Part shown: in pieces, positions 8,554-16,847 of the stretch | Position numbering within the stretch: the stretch's first letter is position 1 | Layout: every line of letters starts with the position of its first letter | Origin: Pseudomonas lini | Lineage (GTDB): Bacteria; Pseudomonadota; Gammaproteobacteria; Pseudomonadales; Pseudomonadaceae | Length of the DNA: 64,000 nt | NCBI RefSeq assembly: GCF_001042905.1 | Contig: NZ_JYLB01000009.1 | Location: 1 to 64,000 of the forward strand | Reading direction: 5' to 3' | The notes under the pieces: model-generated | Database searches by the model: none | The model's input: only the letters and a program-made list of their open reading frames with translations | What the model was told of the DNA's origin: nothing | Made by a program: the position numbers and the translations under genes

Positions 8554-9291
8554 ATGTCCAACATTCAAGGCAAAGTGGTTGTCATTACCGGCGCCAGCAG
8601 CGGGATCGGCGAGGCCAGCGCACGTCTTCTGGCCAGTCAGGGTGCTCATGTGGTGCTGGGTGCTCGACGCGTCGATCGCCTGGAAACACTGGTCGCAGAA
8701 CTCAATGAGGCCGGCCAGAGCGCAGCGTTCAGAGCGGTGGACGTCACCCGCCGCGATGACGTGCAGGCCTTCATCGATTTCGCCGTCGAACGCTTTGGCC
8801 GGGTCGATGTAATCGTCAACAACGCCGGGGTCATGCCCCTGTCGAAACTCGAGGCGCTGAAGATTGAGGAATGGGACCGAATGATCGACGTCAACATCCG
8901 TGGCGTCCTTCACGGCATCGCTGCCGGGTTGCCATTGATGCAGCGTCAGCGCTGCGGCCAGTTCATCAACATTGCCTCCATCGGTGCCTACACCGTCAGC
9001 CCGACCGCTGCCGTTTATTGCGCCACCAAATTCGCCGTGCGAGCGATTTCCGAAGGTTTGCGCCAGGAGGTCGGTGGCGATGTGCGGGTCACGGTGATTT
9101 CTCCTGGCGTGACCGAATCCGAACTGGCCGAAAGCATTTCCGATGCCGGCGGCCGCGCCGAAATGCGTGAATTCCGCAAGATCGCCATACCTGCCGAGGC
9201 TATCGCTCGGGCCATTGCCTACGCCATCGATCAGCCGGCCGATGTGGATGTCAGCGAATTGATCGTGCGGCCGACGGCCAGTCCGTTCTGA
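8554..9291 (+). CDS. SDR-family oxidoreductase
   Basis: A 245-residue classical short-chain dehydrogenase/reductase. The Rossmann motif TGASSGIG is at residues 13-20, NNAG follows near 90, and the catalytic Ser and YCATK are present. The GARR segment after beta-2 suggests NADP(H) preference. The substrate is unknown. The ATG at 8554 has AAGGAAAAA upstream. It is divergent from the AraC gene, a common regulator-target arrangement for stress or carbonyl-detoxifying SDRs. Confidence 0.85.
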   Translation: MSNIQGKVVVITGASSGIGEASARLLASQGAHVVLGARRVDRLETLVAELNEAGQSAAFRAVDVTRRDDVQAFIDFAVERFGRVDVIVNNAGVMPLSKLEALKIEEWDRMIDVNIRGVLHGIAAGLPLMQRQRCGQFINIASIGAYTVSPTAAVYCATKFAVRAISEGLRQEVGGDVRVTVISPGVTESELAESISDAGGRAEMREFRKIAIPAEAIARAIAYAIDQPADVDVSELIVRPTASPF

Positions 9292-9301
9292 ACGGTCACC
9301 T

Positions 9302-9808
9302 ATTTGTGTATTGCGTCACGCCTTGCCGCAGTTGCGGGCGCAGCGCAGCGGGCACGTGATCAATATTTCGTCGATTGTCGGCTTCGATGGCGGTTATGCC
9401 GGTTGGGGCAGTTACGTGGCGAGCAAGTTCGCCCTCGGTGGCGTGACCGAAGCGCTGGCGGCAGAAGTTCAGGAGTTGGGAATCAAAGCCACCGTGGTTT
9501 ATCCGGGGCCGGTGCGTACGGGGTTTCTGTCCAGCGCGTCGCTGGCCGTTGCCGAGCGCAGAATTGATGATTACACCGCTGCGCAAGCGTCACTGGACCT
9601 GCATCAGAACACTCTTGATGGTCAGCAAGCCGGCGACCCGGACAAGATTGCCTTGGCAATCATCCAGGCGGTCAACGTCAGTGAGCCGCCGCTGCACTTG
9701 TTCATGGGCCAGATTGCGGTTGACCTGGCACAGCAGAAAATTACCCGGGTGCAGCAGGACTTGAACCAGTGGAAAGCCATTTCGCTGGCAACGGATTTTC
9801 CGGCCTGA
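9302..9808 (+). pseudogene. SDR oxidoreductase, 5'-truncated
   Basis: This frame carries only the C-terminal two thirds of a second SDR. It starts near VLRHALPQLRAQRSGHVINIS, runs through the YVASK-like catalytic segment (GSYVASKFALGG) and on to the usual end. The nucleotide-binding half is missing. Homology begins about 10 bases after the stop of the intact SDR, so a deletion has fused the fragment to that gene's end. No credible start or ribosome site is present. A terminator follows. Confidence 0.75.
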
Positions 9809-9813
9809 GTGAC

Positions 9814-9850
9814 TGGCTGCGGGATCGATAGCTCCCGCAGCCTTTTTTTT
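9814..9850 (+). terminator. rho-independent terminator
   Basis: GGCTGCGGGA and TCCCGCAGCC flank a short loop, followed by T8. It ends the SDR transcript and overlaps the 3' end of the opposite-strand gene at 9850. Confidence 0.8.
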
Positions 9851-10536
9851 CACTGGCGATCGAGTTTCGCCGCTGCACGTTCGGTGATTTCCGAGCGCAA
9901 TTTCAACGACGCGGCAGCGCGTTTGCGGGCTTCCTCCAGCACGCTGACCGGCGCTGTCTCGGGACTGCCCGAAGCAAACGGCGGCGCCGGGGCGTATTCC
10001 AGCTGCAACTGCACCAGTTGCGCCGTGTCCTTATCGAACAATTCGGCCGCCAGGGTCAGGGCAAAATCGATCCCCGCGGTGATCCCGCCACCGGTCAGCA
10101 GATTGCCGTCGCGCACCACCCGATCGTTCACCGGGATCGCTCCCAACACCTCGAGCAATGGGTGATACGCCCAGTGAGTGGTAGCGCGCTTGCCCTTGAG
10201 CAACCCCGCCGCGCCAAGCACCAGCGCGCCGGTGCAAACCGAAGTGACATACTTCGCGTTAGCCGCCTGAGCCTTGATGAAGGCCAGGGTTTCGTCATCC
10301 TCCATCAACGGCCCGACGCCGCTGCCGCCGGGAATGCAGATCACATCCAGCGGCGGGCAATCGTCGAAGGTTGTGGTCGGTTTCAACACCAGTCCGGTAC
10401 TCGCGGTGATCGGGACCAGGTCCTTCCAGATCAGATGCACTTTCACGTCCGGCAGCGAGGCCAGCACGTCATAAGGGCCGGTCAGGTCCAGTTGTTGAAG
10501 CTGTGGAAACAACAGAAAACCGATCTGCAACGTCAT
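9850..10536 (-). CDS. inhA: DJ-1/PfpI-family protein, isonitrile hydratase-like
   Basis: A 228-residue DJ-1/PfpI-superfamily protein with near-complete resemblance, from memory, to Pseudomonas isonitrile hydratase InhA, which converts isonitriles to N-substituted formamides. The nucleophile elbow TSVCTGALVLGAAG holds the catalytic Cys. An N-terminal Asp (QLDLTGPYDV) is the second expected catalytic residue. Start at 10536 is supported by AGGAG upstream; the longer frame reaches into the divergent regulator. The natural substrate here is unknown. Confidence 0.8.
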   Translation of the reverse strand: MTLQIGFLLFPQLQQLDLTGPYDVLASLPDVKVHLIWKDLVPITASTGLVLKPTTTFDDCPPLDVICIPGGSGVGPLMEDDETLAFIKAQAANAKYVTSVCTGALVLGAAGLLKGKRATTHWAYHPLLEVLGAIPVNDRVVRDGNLLTGGGITAGIDFALTLAAELFDKDTAQLVQLQLEYAPAPPFASGSPETAPVSVLEEARKRAAASLKLRSEITERAAAKLDRQ

Positions 10537-10627
10537 GGCGTTTTTTCTCCTGGTTGGGGTGGACGGCTTCACTGTAGGCTCGTAGGATCTGGCGCATACG
10601 CCAATAACCCCACGAATTACGCCAAAC

Positions 10628-11695
10628 ATGTTGAACAACCCGAAAACCATTCATGTGCTGGCCTTTGCCAATGTGCAAGTGCTCGACGTCACCGGGCCGT
10701 TGCAGGTGTTTGCGTCGGCCAACGACATTGCTCACCAGCAAGGTTTGCCGCCGCCCTATGCGCCGTCGGTGATTGCCAGCGGTGGCGGGGCGGTGATGTC
10801 GTCGGCGGGGCTGGCGCTGTTGGCGGAGCCGCTGCCGGATCAGGGCAGTGACACCTTGATCATTGCCGGCGGCTGGGGCGTTTACGCGGCGGCGAAAGAC
10901 GAGTCGCTGGTGGCCTGGGTACGTGAGCACGCGACGGGGTGTCGGCGGGTGTCATCGGTGTGCACCGGGGCGTTTTTGCTGGCGGCCAGCGGTTGGCTCG
11001 ACGGGCGGCGGGTGGTGACGCACTGGACCCGTTGCGAGCAGTTGGCGCAGCAGCATCCCAAACTACAGGTCGAACCCAACCCGATCTTCATCAACGACGG
11101 CCCGGTCTGGACTTCGGCTGGGGTCACTGCGGGCATCGACCTGGCCCTGGCGATGGTCGAAGAAGACCTCGGCCGAACCATGGCCCTGGACGTCGCCCGG
11201 CAACTGGTGGTGTTTCTCAAGCGTCCGGGTGGCCAGTCGCAGTTCAGCGTGACCCTGTCTTTGCAAAAGGAAGGCAATCGTTTCGACGATCTTCATGCCT
11301 GGATCAGCGAAAATCTAACTAAAGACCTCGGCATCCCGACCTTGGCCTTGCAGGCCGGCATGAGCGAGCGCAGCTTCGTCCGTCACTACCGCGCCGACAC
11401 CGGCCAAACCCCGGCGCGGGCCATTGAGCTGATTCGGGTCGAGACTGCGCGACGGCTACTCAGCGACACCGGTGTGCCGATCAAACGGGTCGCGGTGCAG
11501 TGCGGGTTTGGCAGTGAAGAAACTTTGCGCCGCAGTTTTCTGCGGGCCATGGGCGTGACACCGCAAGCCTATCGCGAGCGGTTTTCCGTCAGCTCTCCAG
11601 CAGATCCAGTATTGTCTTCAGCGTCGCCTCAGGCGCTTCTTCGGCCATGTTATGCACGACGCCTGCCAGTACTCGGTGTTCGTAAGGGCTGGTAA
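10628..11695 (+). CDS. GlxA-type AraC regulator with DJ-1/PfpI domain
   Basis: A 355-residue regulator: an N-terminal DJ-1/PfpI-like domain (about 8-185, with SVCTGAFLLAASG) and a C-terminal AraC double helix-turn-helix (about 215-320, with GFGSEETLRRSF and VTPQAYRERF). It is divergent from inhA (92 bases between starts), which it probably controls. The last ~33 residues (SSPADPVLSS onward) lack family similarity. They are read through an antisense hydrolase remnant, so the native stop was probably lost and the protein has an accidental tail. Confidence 0.85.
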   Translation: MLNNPKTIHVLAFANVQVLDVTGPLQVFASANDIAHQQGLPPPYAPSVIASGGGAVMSSAGLALLAEPLPDQGSDTLIIAGGWGVYAAAKDESLVAWVREHATGCRRVSSVCTGAFLLAASGWLDGRRVVTHWTRCEQLAQQHPKLQVEPNPIFINDGPVWTSAGVTAGIDLALAMVEEDLGRTMALDVARQLVVFLKRPGGQSQFSVTLSLQKEGNRFDDLHAWISENLTKDLGIPTLALQAGMSERSFVRHYRADTGQTPARAIELIRVETARRLLSDTGVPIKRVAVQCGFGSEETLRRSFLRAMGVTPQAYRERFSVSSPADPVLSSASPQALLRPCYARRLPVLGVRKGW

Positions 11696-11714
11696 GCCGC
11701 TGTTTGAGAGGGCT
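11589..11714 (-). pseudogene. alpha/beta hydrolase, C-terminal remnant
   Basis: On the minus strand, bases 11714 to 11589 read SPYEHRVLAGVVHNMAEEAP and then a helix ending LLES-stop. This is the look of an alpha/beta hydrolase C-terminus around its catalytic His (G-V-x-H-N). No upstream part survives. The GlxA regulator runs into it from the opposite side. Confidence 0.45.
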
Positions 11715-11741
11715 GACTCAAATCGACTCGGGGCCTTTACC

Positions 11742-12131
11742 TCAGGCCTCCACGTCCGCCACCTGATTGAAATACTTCGACCGATCCGGCGTAAACGTCA
11801 CCATCATTTTGGTCCTGGAACAGGTCAACGCCCGTTCTGCGTTCAAATCGATATCCAGATCTTCCCCGCGCAACCCCTGCCATTGGGCGAGGTATTTGAG
11901 GGATCCGTATTTTTCGAGTTTTTTCAGACTGCGGCTGACGCCACCTTTCCAGCCTAGCACCGGAAGTTCACCGGTGAGGCATTGTCGGGCGAGGTCGGGG
12001 AAGCGGGCGGCGCGTTGGCGACCGATTTCCCAGCATTTGATCAGGCCTTTGTCGTGGCCCTCCCACAGTTCATCCCGGTTCAGGCCTGACCGGAGTGGGG
12101 TGTCGATGCTGCGATGGATACGCTGGGTCAT
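11742..12131 (-). CDS. conserved hypothetical protein
   Basis: A 129-residue soluble basic protein with no family I can name. It is rich in Arg, Lys and Leu, with no signal peptide or membrane segment. Tryptophans and a Cys are spread through the middle (ELWEGHDKGLIKCWEIGRQR). Codon use looks like a genuine Pseudomonas gene. It is convergent with the GlxA regulator, and its 3' end lies 46 bases from that gene. Confidence 0.6.
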   Translation of the reverse strand: MTQRIHRSIDTPLRSGLNRDELWEGHDKGLIKCWEIGRQRAARFPDLARQCLTGELPVLGWKGGVSRSLKKLEKYGSLKYLAQWQGLRGEDLDIDLNAERALTCSRTKMMVTFTPDRSKYFNQVADVEA

Positions 12132-12302
12132 TCTGGTTCCTTGAATTCGGGTTTTGTTGGACAGCTCCGCTGTGCCCGTTGACGTGGATGGTAGGGATGG
12201 ATGTAAGCGCTGGCAACAAGGTATTTCTGGATGTAGGAATGAGTTACCGCGTGTTGATTGGGCTGGTTTTGTTTAGTGATTGTAGGTTCGGCCTACCTGG
12301 TT

Positions 12303-12437
12303 CTGTGGCGAGGGGGCTTGCCCCTGTCCGGTTGCGCAGCAGCCGTAAAGCCAGCAAATGCGGTGCTTCTGGAGGAATTTGGTTGTGGATTTCAGGGCCG
12401 CTGCGCGCCCCAACGGGAGCAAGCTCCCTCGCCACAG
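12303..12437. repeat. REP doublet (REPIN-like)
   Basis: CTGTGGCGAGGGGGCTTGCC and its near inverse GGGAGCAAGCTCCCTCGCCA (plus CAG) lie about 90 bases apart. The 508-base gap from 12132 to 12639 holds this element and the next one; I see no gene in it. Confidence 0.8.
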
Positions 12438-12560
12438 GGGTATGTAGAATGTGTTTTTGTTTACTGCCTGTAAGCCTTTCTCCTACAAAAAATGCAGTGA
12501 AAGCAGGCATTTCCGACAGGTTTTGACGACAGTAAGCCTTGTGTGGGGCTGATGGCCCTT

Positions 12561-12623
12561 TCGCGGGCAAGCCTCGCTCCTACGGATTCACGCTGAACCT
12601 GTGGGAGCGAGGCTTGCCCGCGA
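12561..12623. repeat. REP doublet (REPIN)
   Basis: CGCGGGCAAGCCTCGCTCCT and GGGAGCGAGGCTTGCCCGCG form a near-perfect inverted pair with a ~17-base spacer. It lies just after the 3' end of the GH15 gene. Confidence 0.85.
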
Positions 12624-12639
12624 TGCCGGCGCCTCGGTC

Positions 12640-14463
12640 TCAAGGCTGCCAAAAGTTTTTCTCCCCGCTCAACTTCCTGTTCAGAAAACTCGCCGCACTG
12701 ATCAGCGCCAGGTGCGTCAGTGCTTGCGGTGTGTTGCCCAGATGCCGGGCATGGCTGTCGAACTCTTCGGCGTACAGCCCCAGCGGGTTGGCGTACTTCA
12801 GCAATTGCTCGAACTCCAGGTGCGCCTTTTCCACTTGGCCGGCCCGGGCCAGGCATTCGACGTACCAGAACGAGCACGCGGCGAAGGCGCCTTCGGTGCC
12901 GGGCAGGCCGTCGATCTGGCTGTCGTCGTTGCGGTAGCGGTAGACCATGCCCGCGCGCACCAGGGTTTTCTCGATGGCTTCGAGGGTCGAGATCCAGCGC
13001 GGATCCTTGGCGCTGACGAAGCGCACCAGCGGCATCAATAGCATCGAGCCGTCGAGGCCGGTGCCGCCGATGTGCTGGACGAAATGTCCGCGTTCTTCGT
13101 TCCAGAAGTTGCTCCAGATGTCGGTGTAGATCGCTTTGCGGGTCTGGTCCCAGCGGGCGAACGGGGCGGGCAGCGAGCGTTTGGAGGCCAGCCGGATGGC
13201 GCGGTCCACGGCCACCCAGCACATCAGTCGTGAGTGCAGGAAATGATATTGCTCGCCGCGCATTTCCCAGATGCCGACGTCTTTTTGCTGCCAGGTTTCG
13301 CAGACCTGATCGACCACTTCCACGGTGTGTTTCCAGCCTTCATGGGAAATCGCTTCACCGTGCTTGTTGACCAGGTACACCGCGTCCAACAGCTCGCCGA
13401 AGATGTCGAGCTGGATTTGATCGTAGGCCTGATTACCGATGCGTACCGGTGTTGCGCCGCCATGACCGGCCAAGTGTGGAAGTTCGACTTCCGGCAGTTC
13501 CTGACGGCCATCGATGGCGTAGAGGATGTTGAGTTTCATCGGCTTGCCGCGGCAATCGCTGACCCTGCCGCGCAGCCAGCGCATGTAGGCGTTGGCCTCC
13601 TCGACGAAGCCCAGGCGCATGAAGGCATAGACGGTGAACGAGGCGTCGCGGATCCAGGTGTAGCGATAGTCCCAGTTGCGTTCGCCGCCGGGCGTTTCCG
13701 GCAGGCCGAAGGTGGCGGCGGCGAGGATGGCGCCGTGCTTGCGTGAGGTCAGCAGCTTCAGGGTCAAGGCCGAGCGATTGACCATTTCCCGCCAGCGACC
13801 GCGATAATTGGACTGGCCGATCCAGTCGCGCCAGAACTTCAGGGTGCGCTCCAGGCACAGTGCGGCGGCGCCTTCCTTGAAGCGCGCATCATCAACGCCG
13901 CCGAGCAAGAACTCGGCGCTCTGGTCTTGTTCAAGGATGAATTCGGCGACGGCTGCATGGCCCTCGACGCGTAAGGGCTGATCCGAACACAGCTGCATGG
14001 CTGGCTGGCCGGTGGCCTCGAAACATACACTCCGGTCACGTGCGCGGGCCTTGGTGGGAGCCCGGGCATAGTCATGATGAACAGCGCAGCGCATGCGGAT
14101 CGTCACTTGTCCGCTGACCACTCGCACCCGGCGCATCAGCATCGGCAAATCGTCTTCGCTGTCGCCGATGGGCAGCAGGTCAGTGACCTCGACCACCGCG
14201 TGATCGCTAAGCCAGCGGGTTTGCAGGACGTTGGTGTCGGGCAGGTAAATCTGCTCGCGACGGGCGTCGGGCAGGTCCGGGGCCAGTTGGAAAATGCCGG
14301 CTTCGGGGCTGTCCAGTAGCGAACAGAAGATCGACGGACTGTCGAATTCCGGCCAGCAGAAAAAGTCCACGCTGCCCTTGTCGTTGACCAGCGCCGCGCT
14401 GCGCATGTCGCCAATGATGCCGTGGGCGTCGATGGCGCTTTGTCGTTCGGAATGATCAGCCAT
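12640..14463 (-). CDS. glycoside hydrolase family 15 (glucoamylase/trehalase-like)
   Basis: A 607-residue GH15 enzyme. An N-terminal beta-sandwich domain (about 1-215) precedes an (alpha/alpha)6 catalytic domain. NWDYRYTWIRDASF (263-276) is the family's substrate-binding signature. GIWEMRG holds the general acid (Glu400) and LYAEEFD the general base (Glu566/567). Bacterial members hydrolyse alpha-glucans or trehalose; the substrate cannot be told from sequence. Predicted cytoplasmic, with no signal peptide. Its upstream side abuts the terpene operon, whose ispG ends 101 bases away. Its original promoter or neighbour may therefore have been displaced by that insertion. Confidence 0.85.
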   Translation of the reverse strand: MADHSERQSAIDAHGIIGDMRSAALVNDKGSVDFFCWPEFDSPSIFCSLLDSPEAGIFQLAPDLPDARREQIYLPDTNVLQTRWLSDHAVVEVTDLLPIGDSEDDLPMLMRRVRVVSGQVTIRMRCAVHHDYARAPTKARARDRSVCFEATGQPAMQLCSDQPLRVEGHAAVAEFILEQDQSAEFLLGGVDDARFKEGAAALCLERTLKFWRDWIGQSNYRGRWREMVNRSALTLKLLTSRKHGAILAAATFGLPETPGGERNWDYRYTWIRDASFTVYAFMRLGFVEEANAYMRWLRGRVSDCRGKPMKLNILYAIDGRQELPEVELPHLAGHGGATPVRIGNQAYDQIQLDIFGELLDAVYLVNKHGEAISHEGWKHTVEVVDQVCETWQQKDVGIWEMRGEQYHFLHSRLMCWVAVDRAIRLASKRSLPAPFARWDQTRKAIYTDIWSNFWNEERGHFVQHIGGTGLDGSMLLMPLVRFVSAKDPRWISTLEAIEKTLVRAGMVYRYRNDDSQIDGLPGTEGAFAACSFWYVECLARAGQVEKAHLEFEQLLKYANPLGLYAEEFDSHARHLGNTPQALTHLALISAASFLNRKLSGEKNFWQP

Positions 14464-14563
14464 TGCCGCAGAACTCCGGGGGACTGAGGGCCTAACTAGC
14501 TGACCAACGGGATCAGGCAGGAGTTCACTGGTGTATGAGTCACGTTAAAGGCCTGGGACTTTG

Positions 14564-15852
14564 TCATTCATCGGGCGCGATCAACTGAGCAGGCTTCAAC
14601 AGCTCCAGCAGTCTTGATCTGGCTTGCGGATTTTTGCCATAGCGGGCAGCCACGTAGGCGTCGAGCAACTGAGTGAAGTCCGTTGCAATGCTGCTGCCCT
14701 TGAGCGTCATCACCCGCTCGCCGTCCATGTACACCGGTGCCGAAGGGTGTTCCCCGGCGCCAGGCAGGGAGATGCCGATGTCCGCCAAGCGGCTCTCGCC
14801 CGGGCCATTGACGACGCAGCCCATGACCGCGACATGCATCTGTTCGACACCGGGAAATTGCACTTTCCAGGTCGGCATTCGCCCCTGGAGAAAGCCTTCG
14901 ATCTGCTGCGCCAGTTCCTGAAAGAAGCTGCTGGTGGTACGTCCGCAGCCAGGGCAAGCCACCACTGTGGGGGTAAATGCGCGCAAGCCCATGACTTGCA
15001 GAATTTGCTGCGCAACCAGCACTTCACGGGTGCGGTCGCCTTTGGGTTCAGGGGTGAGGGAAATTCGCAGCGTGTCCCCGATGCCTTCCTGCAACAGCAC
15101 CGCCAGCGCGGTGGAGGAGGCGACGATACCTTTGGAGCCCATGCCCGCTTCGGTCAACCCCAGGTGCAGCGGAAAATCACAACGTGCCGCGAGGTTGCGG
15201 TACACCGCGATCAAGTCCTGCACATGGCTGACTTTTGCCGACAGCACGATCCGGTCTGCCGACAAGCCAACGTCGATGGCCCGTTGCGCATTCTCCAGCG
15301 CCGACACCACCAGCGCTTCACGCATCACCGCATCGGCTTCCAGCGGCAAGGCCAATGCCGCGTTGGCGTCCATCATCCGTGCCAACAAATCCGGGTCCAG
15401 GCTGCCCCAGTTGACGCCAATCCTCACCGGTTTGTCGTAGCGGCAGGCGACCTCGATCATGCTGCAGAACTGCTCGTCGCGCTTGACGCCTTTGCCGACG
15501 TTGCCGGGGTTGATGCGGTACTTGCCCAGTGCCTCGGCGCATTCGGGATACGCCGCCAACAAGCGATGACCGTTGAAATGAAAGTCACCCACCAAAACGG
15601 CACGTTGATATTGCGCCGGTCCAGCAGGTCGCGAATGTGTGCCACCTGAGCTGCCGCGTCATGACTGTTGACCGTGATCCGCACCAGTTCGGCACCGGCC
15701 AGGGCCAGGCTTTCGACCTGAAGAGCGGTGGCCGTGGCGTCGGCGGTATCGGTGTTGGTCATCGCCTGCACCACAATGGGCCCATCGCTGCCCACCGTGA
15801 CGTGGCCGATGGTCACTTGTCGGGTTTTGCGTCGAGTGATTGCGCTGTCCAT
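14564..15852 (-). pseudogene. ispG: 4-hydroxy-3-methylbut-2-enyl diphosphate synthase IspG, frameshifted
   Basis: IspG makes HMBPP from MEcPP with a 4Fe-4S cluster. The gene is in two frames. Codons from ATG 15852 to ~15598 encode the N-terminal ~85 residues (through RRNINVP). The rest, from 15595, encodes VGDFHFNGHRLL through the Fe-S motifs CPGCG and GCVVNGPG to the C-terminus. The break is at a T4 run (15594-15597 on the complement), where a -1 shift on TTT would restore the frame. Combined length is ~428 residues, the long IspG type of beta-proteobacteria and Xanthomonas rather than the ~370-residue resident type. It may be a mutation, a sequencing error or recoding. The operon spacing after ispH is 25 bases. 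Confidence 0.8.
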
Positions 15853-15877
15853 GGATTCGACTCCAGGTGGTCGCGGC

Positions 15878-16807
15878 TTACTGACGAGCAATCAGCCCGT
15901 CGGGAAGGCGGAAGTGAACATGTTCTTCGCGCCCTGGCAGGTTCTCGATCTCGAGCGGGGCGATCCGTTTCAGGGCGTTGAGTACGTCGTCGACCATGGC
16001 CTCGGGCGTTGAGGCGCCGGCGGTAATGCCCACGGTAGATTCATGGTTAAACCATTCGTTGCGAACCGCACTGCCATCGGCGATCAGGTAACTGGGCTTC
16101 CCAGCTTGCGCGGCGATATCACGCAACGTCACGGAGTTGGCGCTTTGGGCGCTGCCGATCACCAACACCACATCGACGCATTGGCTCAGTTCACGTACTG
16201 CCGTTTGGCGATTCTGCACGGCATAGCAAATGTCACGGGTGTCCGGCCCGATGATATGAGGATAACGCCGCTTGAGTGCCTCGACCACCGCACGGGTGTC
16301 GTCGACACTGAGAGTGGTTTGGGTGATATAGGCCAGTGGGGTGTTCTGCGAAAGCTCAAGGGCGGCGACGTGCGCTTCGGTTTGCACCATCACTACCGGG
16401 GCGGGAATTTGCCCCAAGGTGCCGATTACCTCGGGATGATCCGGTTCACCAATCAGGATCACCTGATAACCTTTGGCGGCGTACTGACGGCCATGGTTAT
16501 GCACCTTGGTCACCAGCGGACAGGTGGCGTCCAGCACCTGTAATCCCCGCTGATGAGCCTCGTTTTCCACCTCTTTGCCCACGCCGTGGGCGCTGAAAAT
16601 GGTGACGGCATTGGCTGGTACTTCATTCAGGTTTTCGACGAACCGCGCTCCCTTGGCTCGCAAGTCATCGACCACGTGCTGGTTATGGACGATTTCGTGT
16701 CGCACATAGACCGGTGCACGGTGGTGTTTGAGAGCCTGTTCGACGGTATCGACAGCGCGAACTACACCGGCGCAGAAACCTCGGGGTTGGGCGAGGATGA
16801 CTTTCAT
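15878..16807 (-). CDS. ispH: 4-hydroxy-3-methylbut-2-enyl diphosphate reductase IspH
   Basis: A 309-residue last enzyme of the MEP pathway, reducing HMBPP to IPP and DMAPP at a 4Fe-4S cluster. The three cluster cysteines are visible at 12 (QPRGFC), 96 (DATCPLV) and 194 (RDICYA). The active-site Glu126 (HPEV) and His41 are also in place. Length is normal. The sequence differs from the housekeeping Pseudomonas form as I remember it (LANPRGFCAGVDRA start), so this is a second, cluster-dedicated copy. It is 40 bases downstream of the terpene cyclase gene in the same operon. Confidence 0.9.
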   Translation of the reverse strand: MKVILAQPRGFCAGVVRAVDTVEQALKHHRAPVYVRHEIVHNQHVVDDLRAKGARFVENLNEVPANAVTIFSAHGVGKEVENEAHQRGLQVLDATCPLVTKVHNHGRQYAAKGYQVILIGEPDHPEVIGTLGQIPAPVVMVQTEAHVAALELSQNTPLAYITQTTLSVDDTRAVVEALKRRYPHIIGPDTRDICYAVQNRQTAVRELSQCVDVVLVIGSAQSANSVTLRDIAAQAGKPSYLIADGSAVRNEWFNHESTVGITAGASTPEAMVDDVLNALKRIAPLEIENLPGREEHVHFRLPDGLIARQ

Positions 16808-16847
16808 GGTGATGCCTTAGGATCGGATTCTTATCGCACGCTTTTCT

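Noticed and set aside
15457..15891. 144-codon ORF at the ispG 5' end as a separate gene
   Set aside because: Its first part is IspG and the tail after NVP is out-of-frame translation of the same gene.
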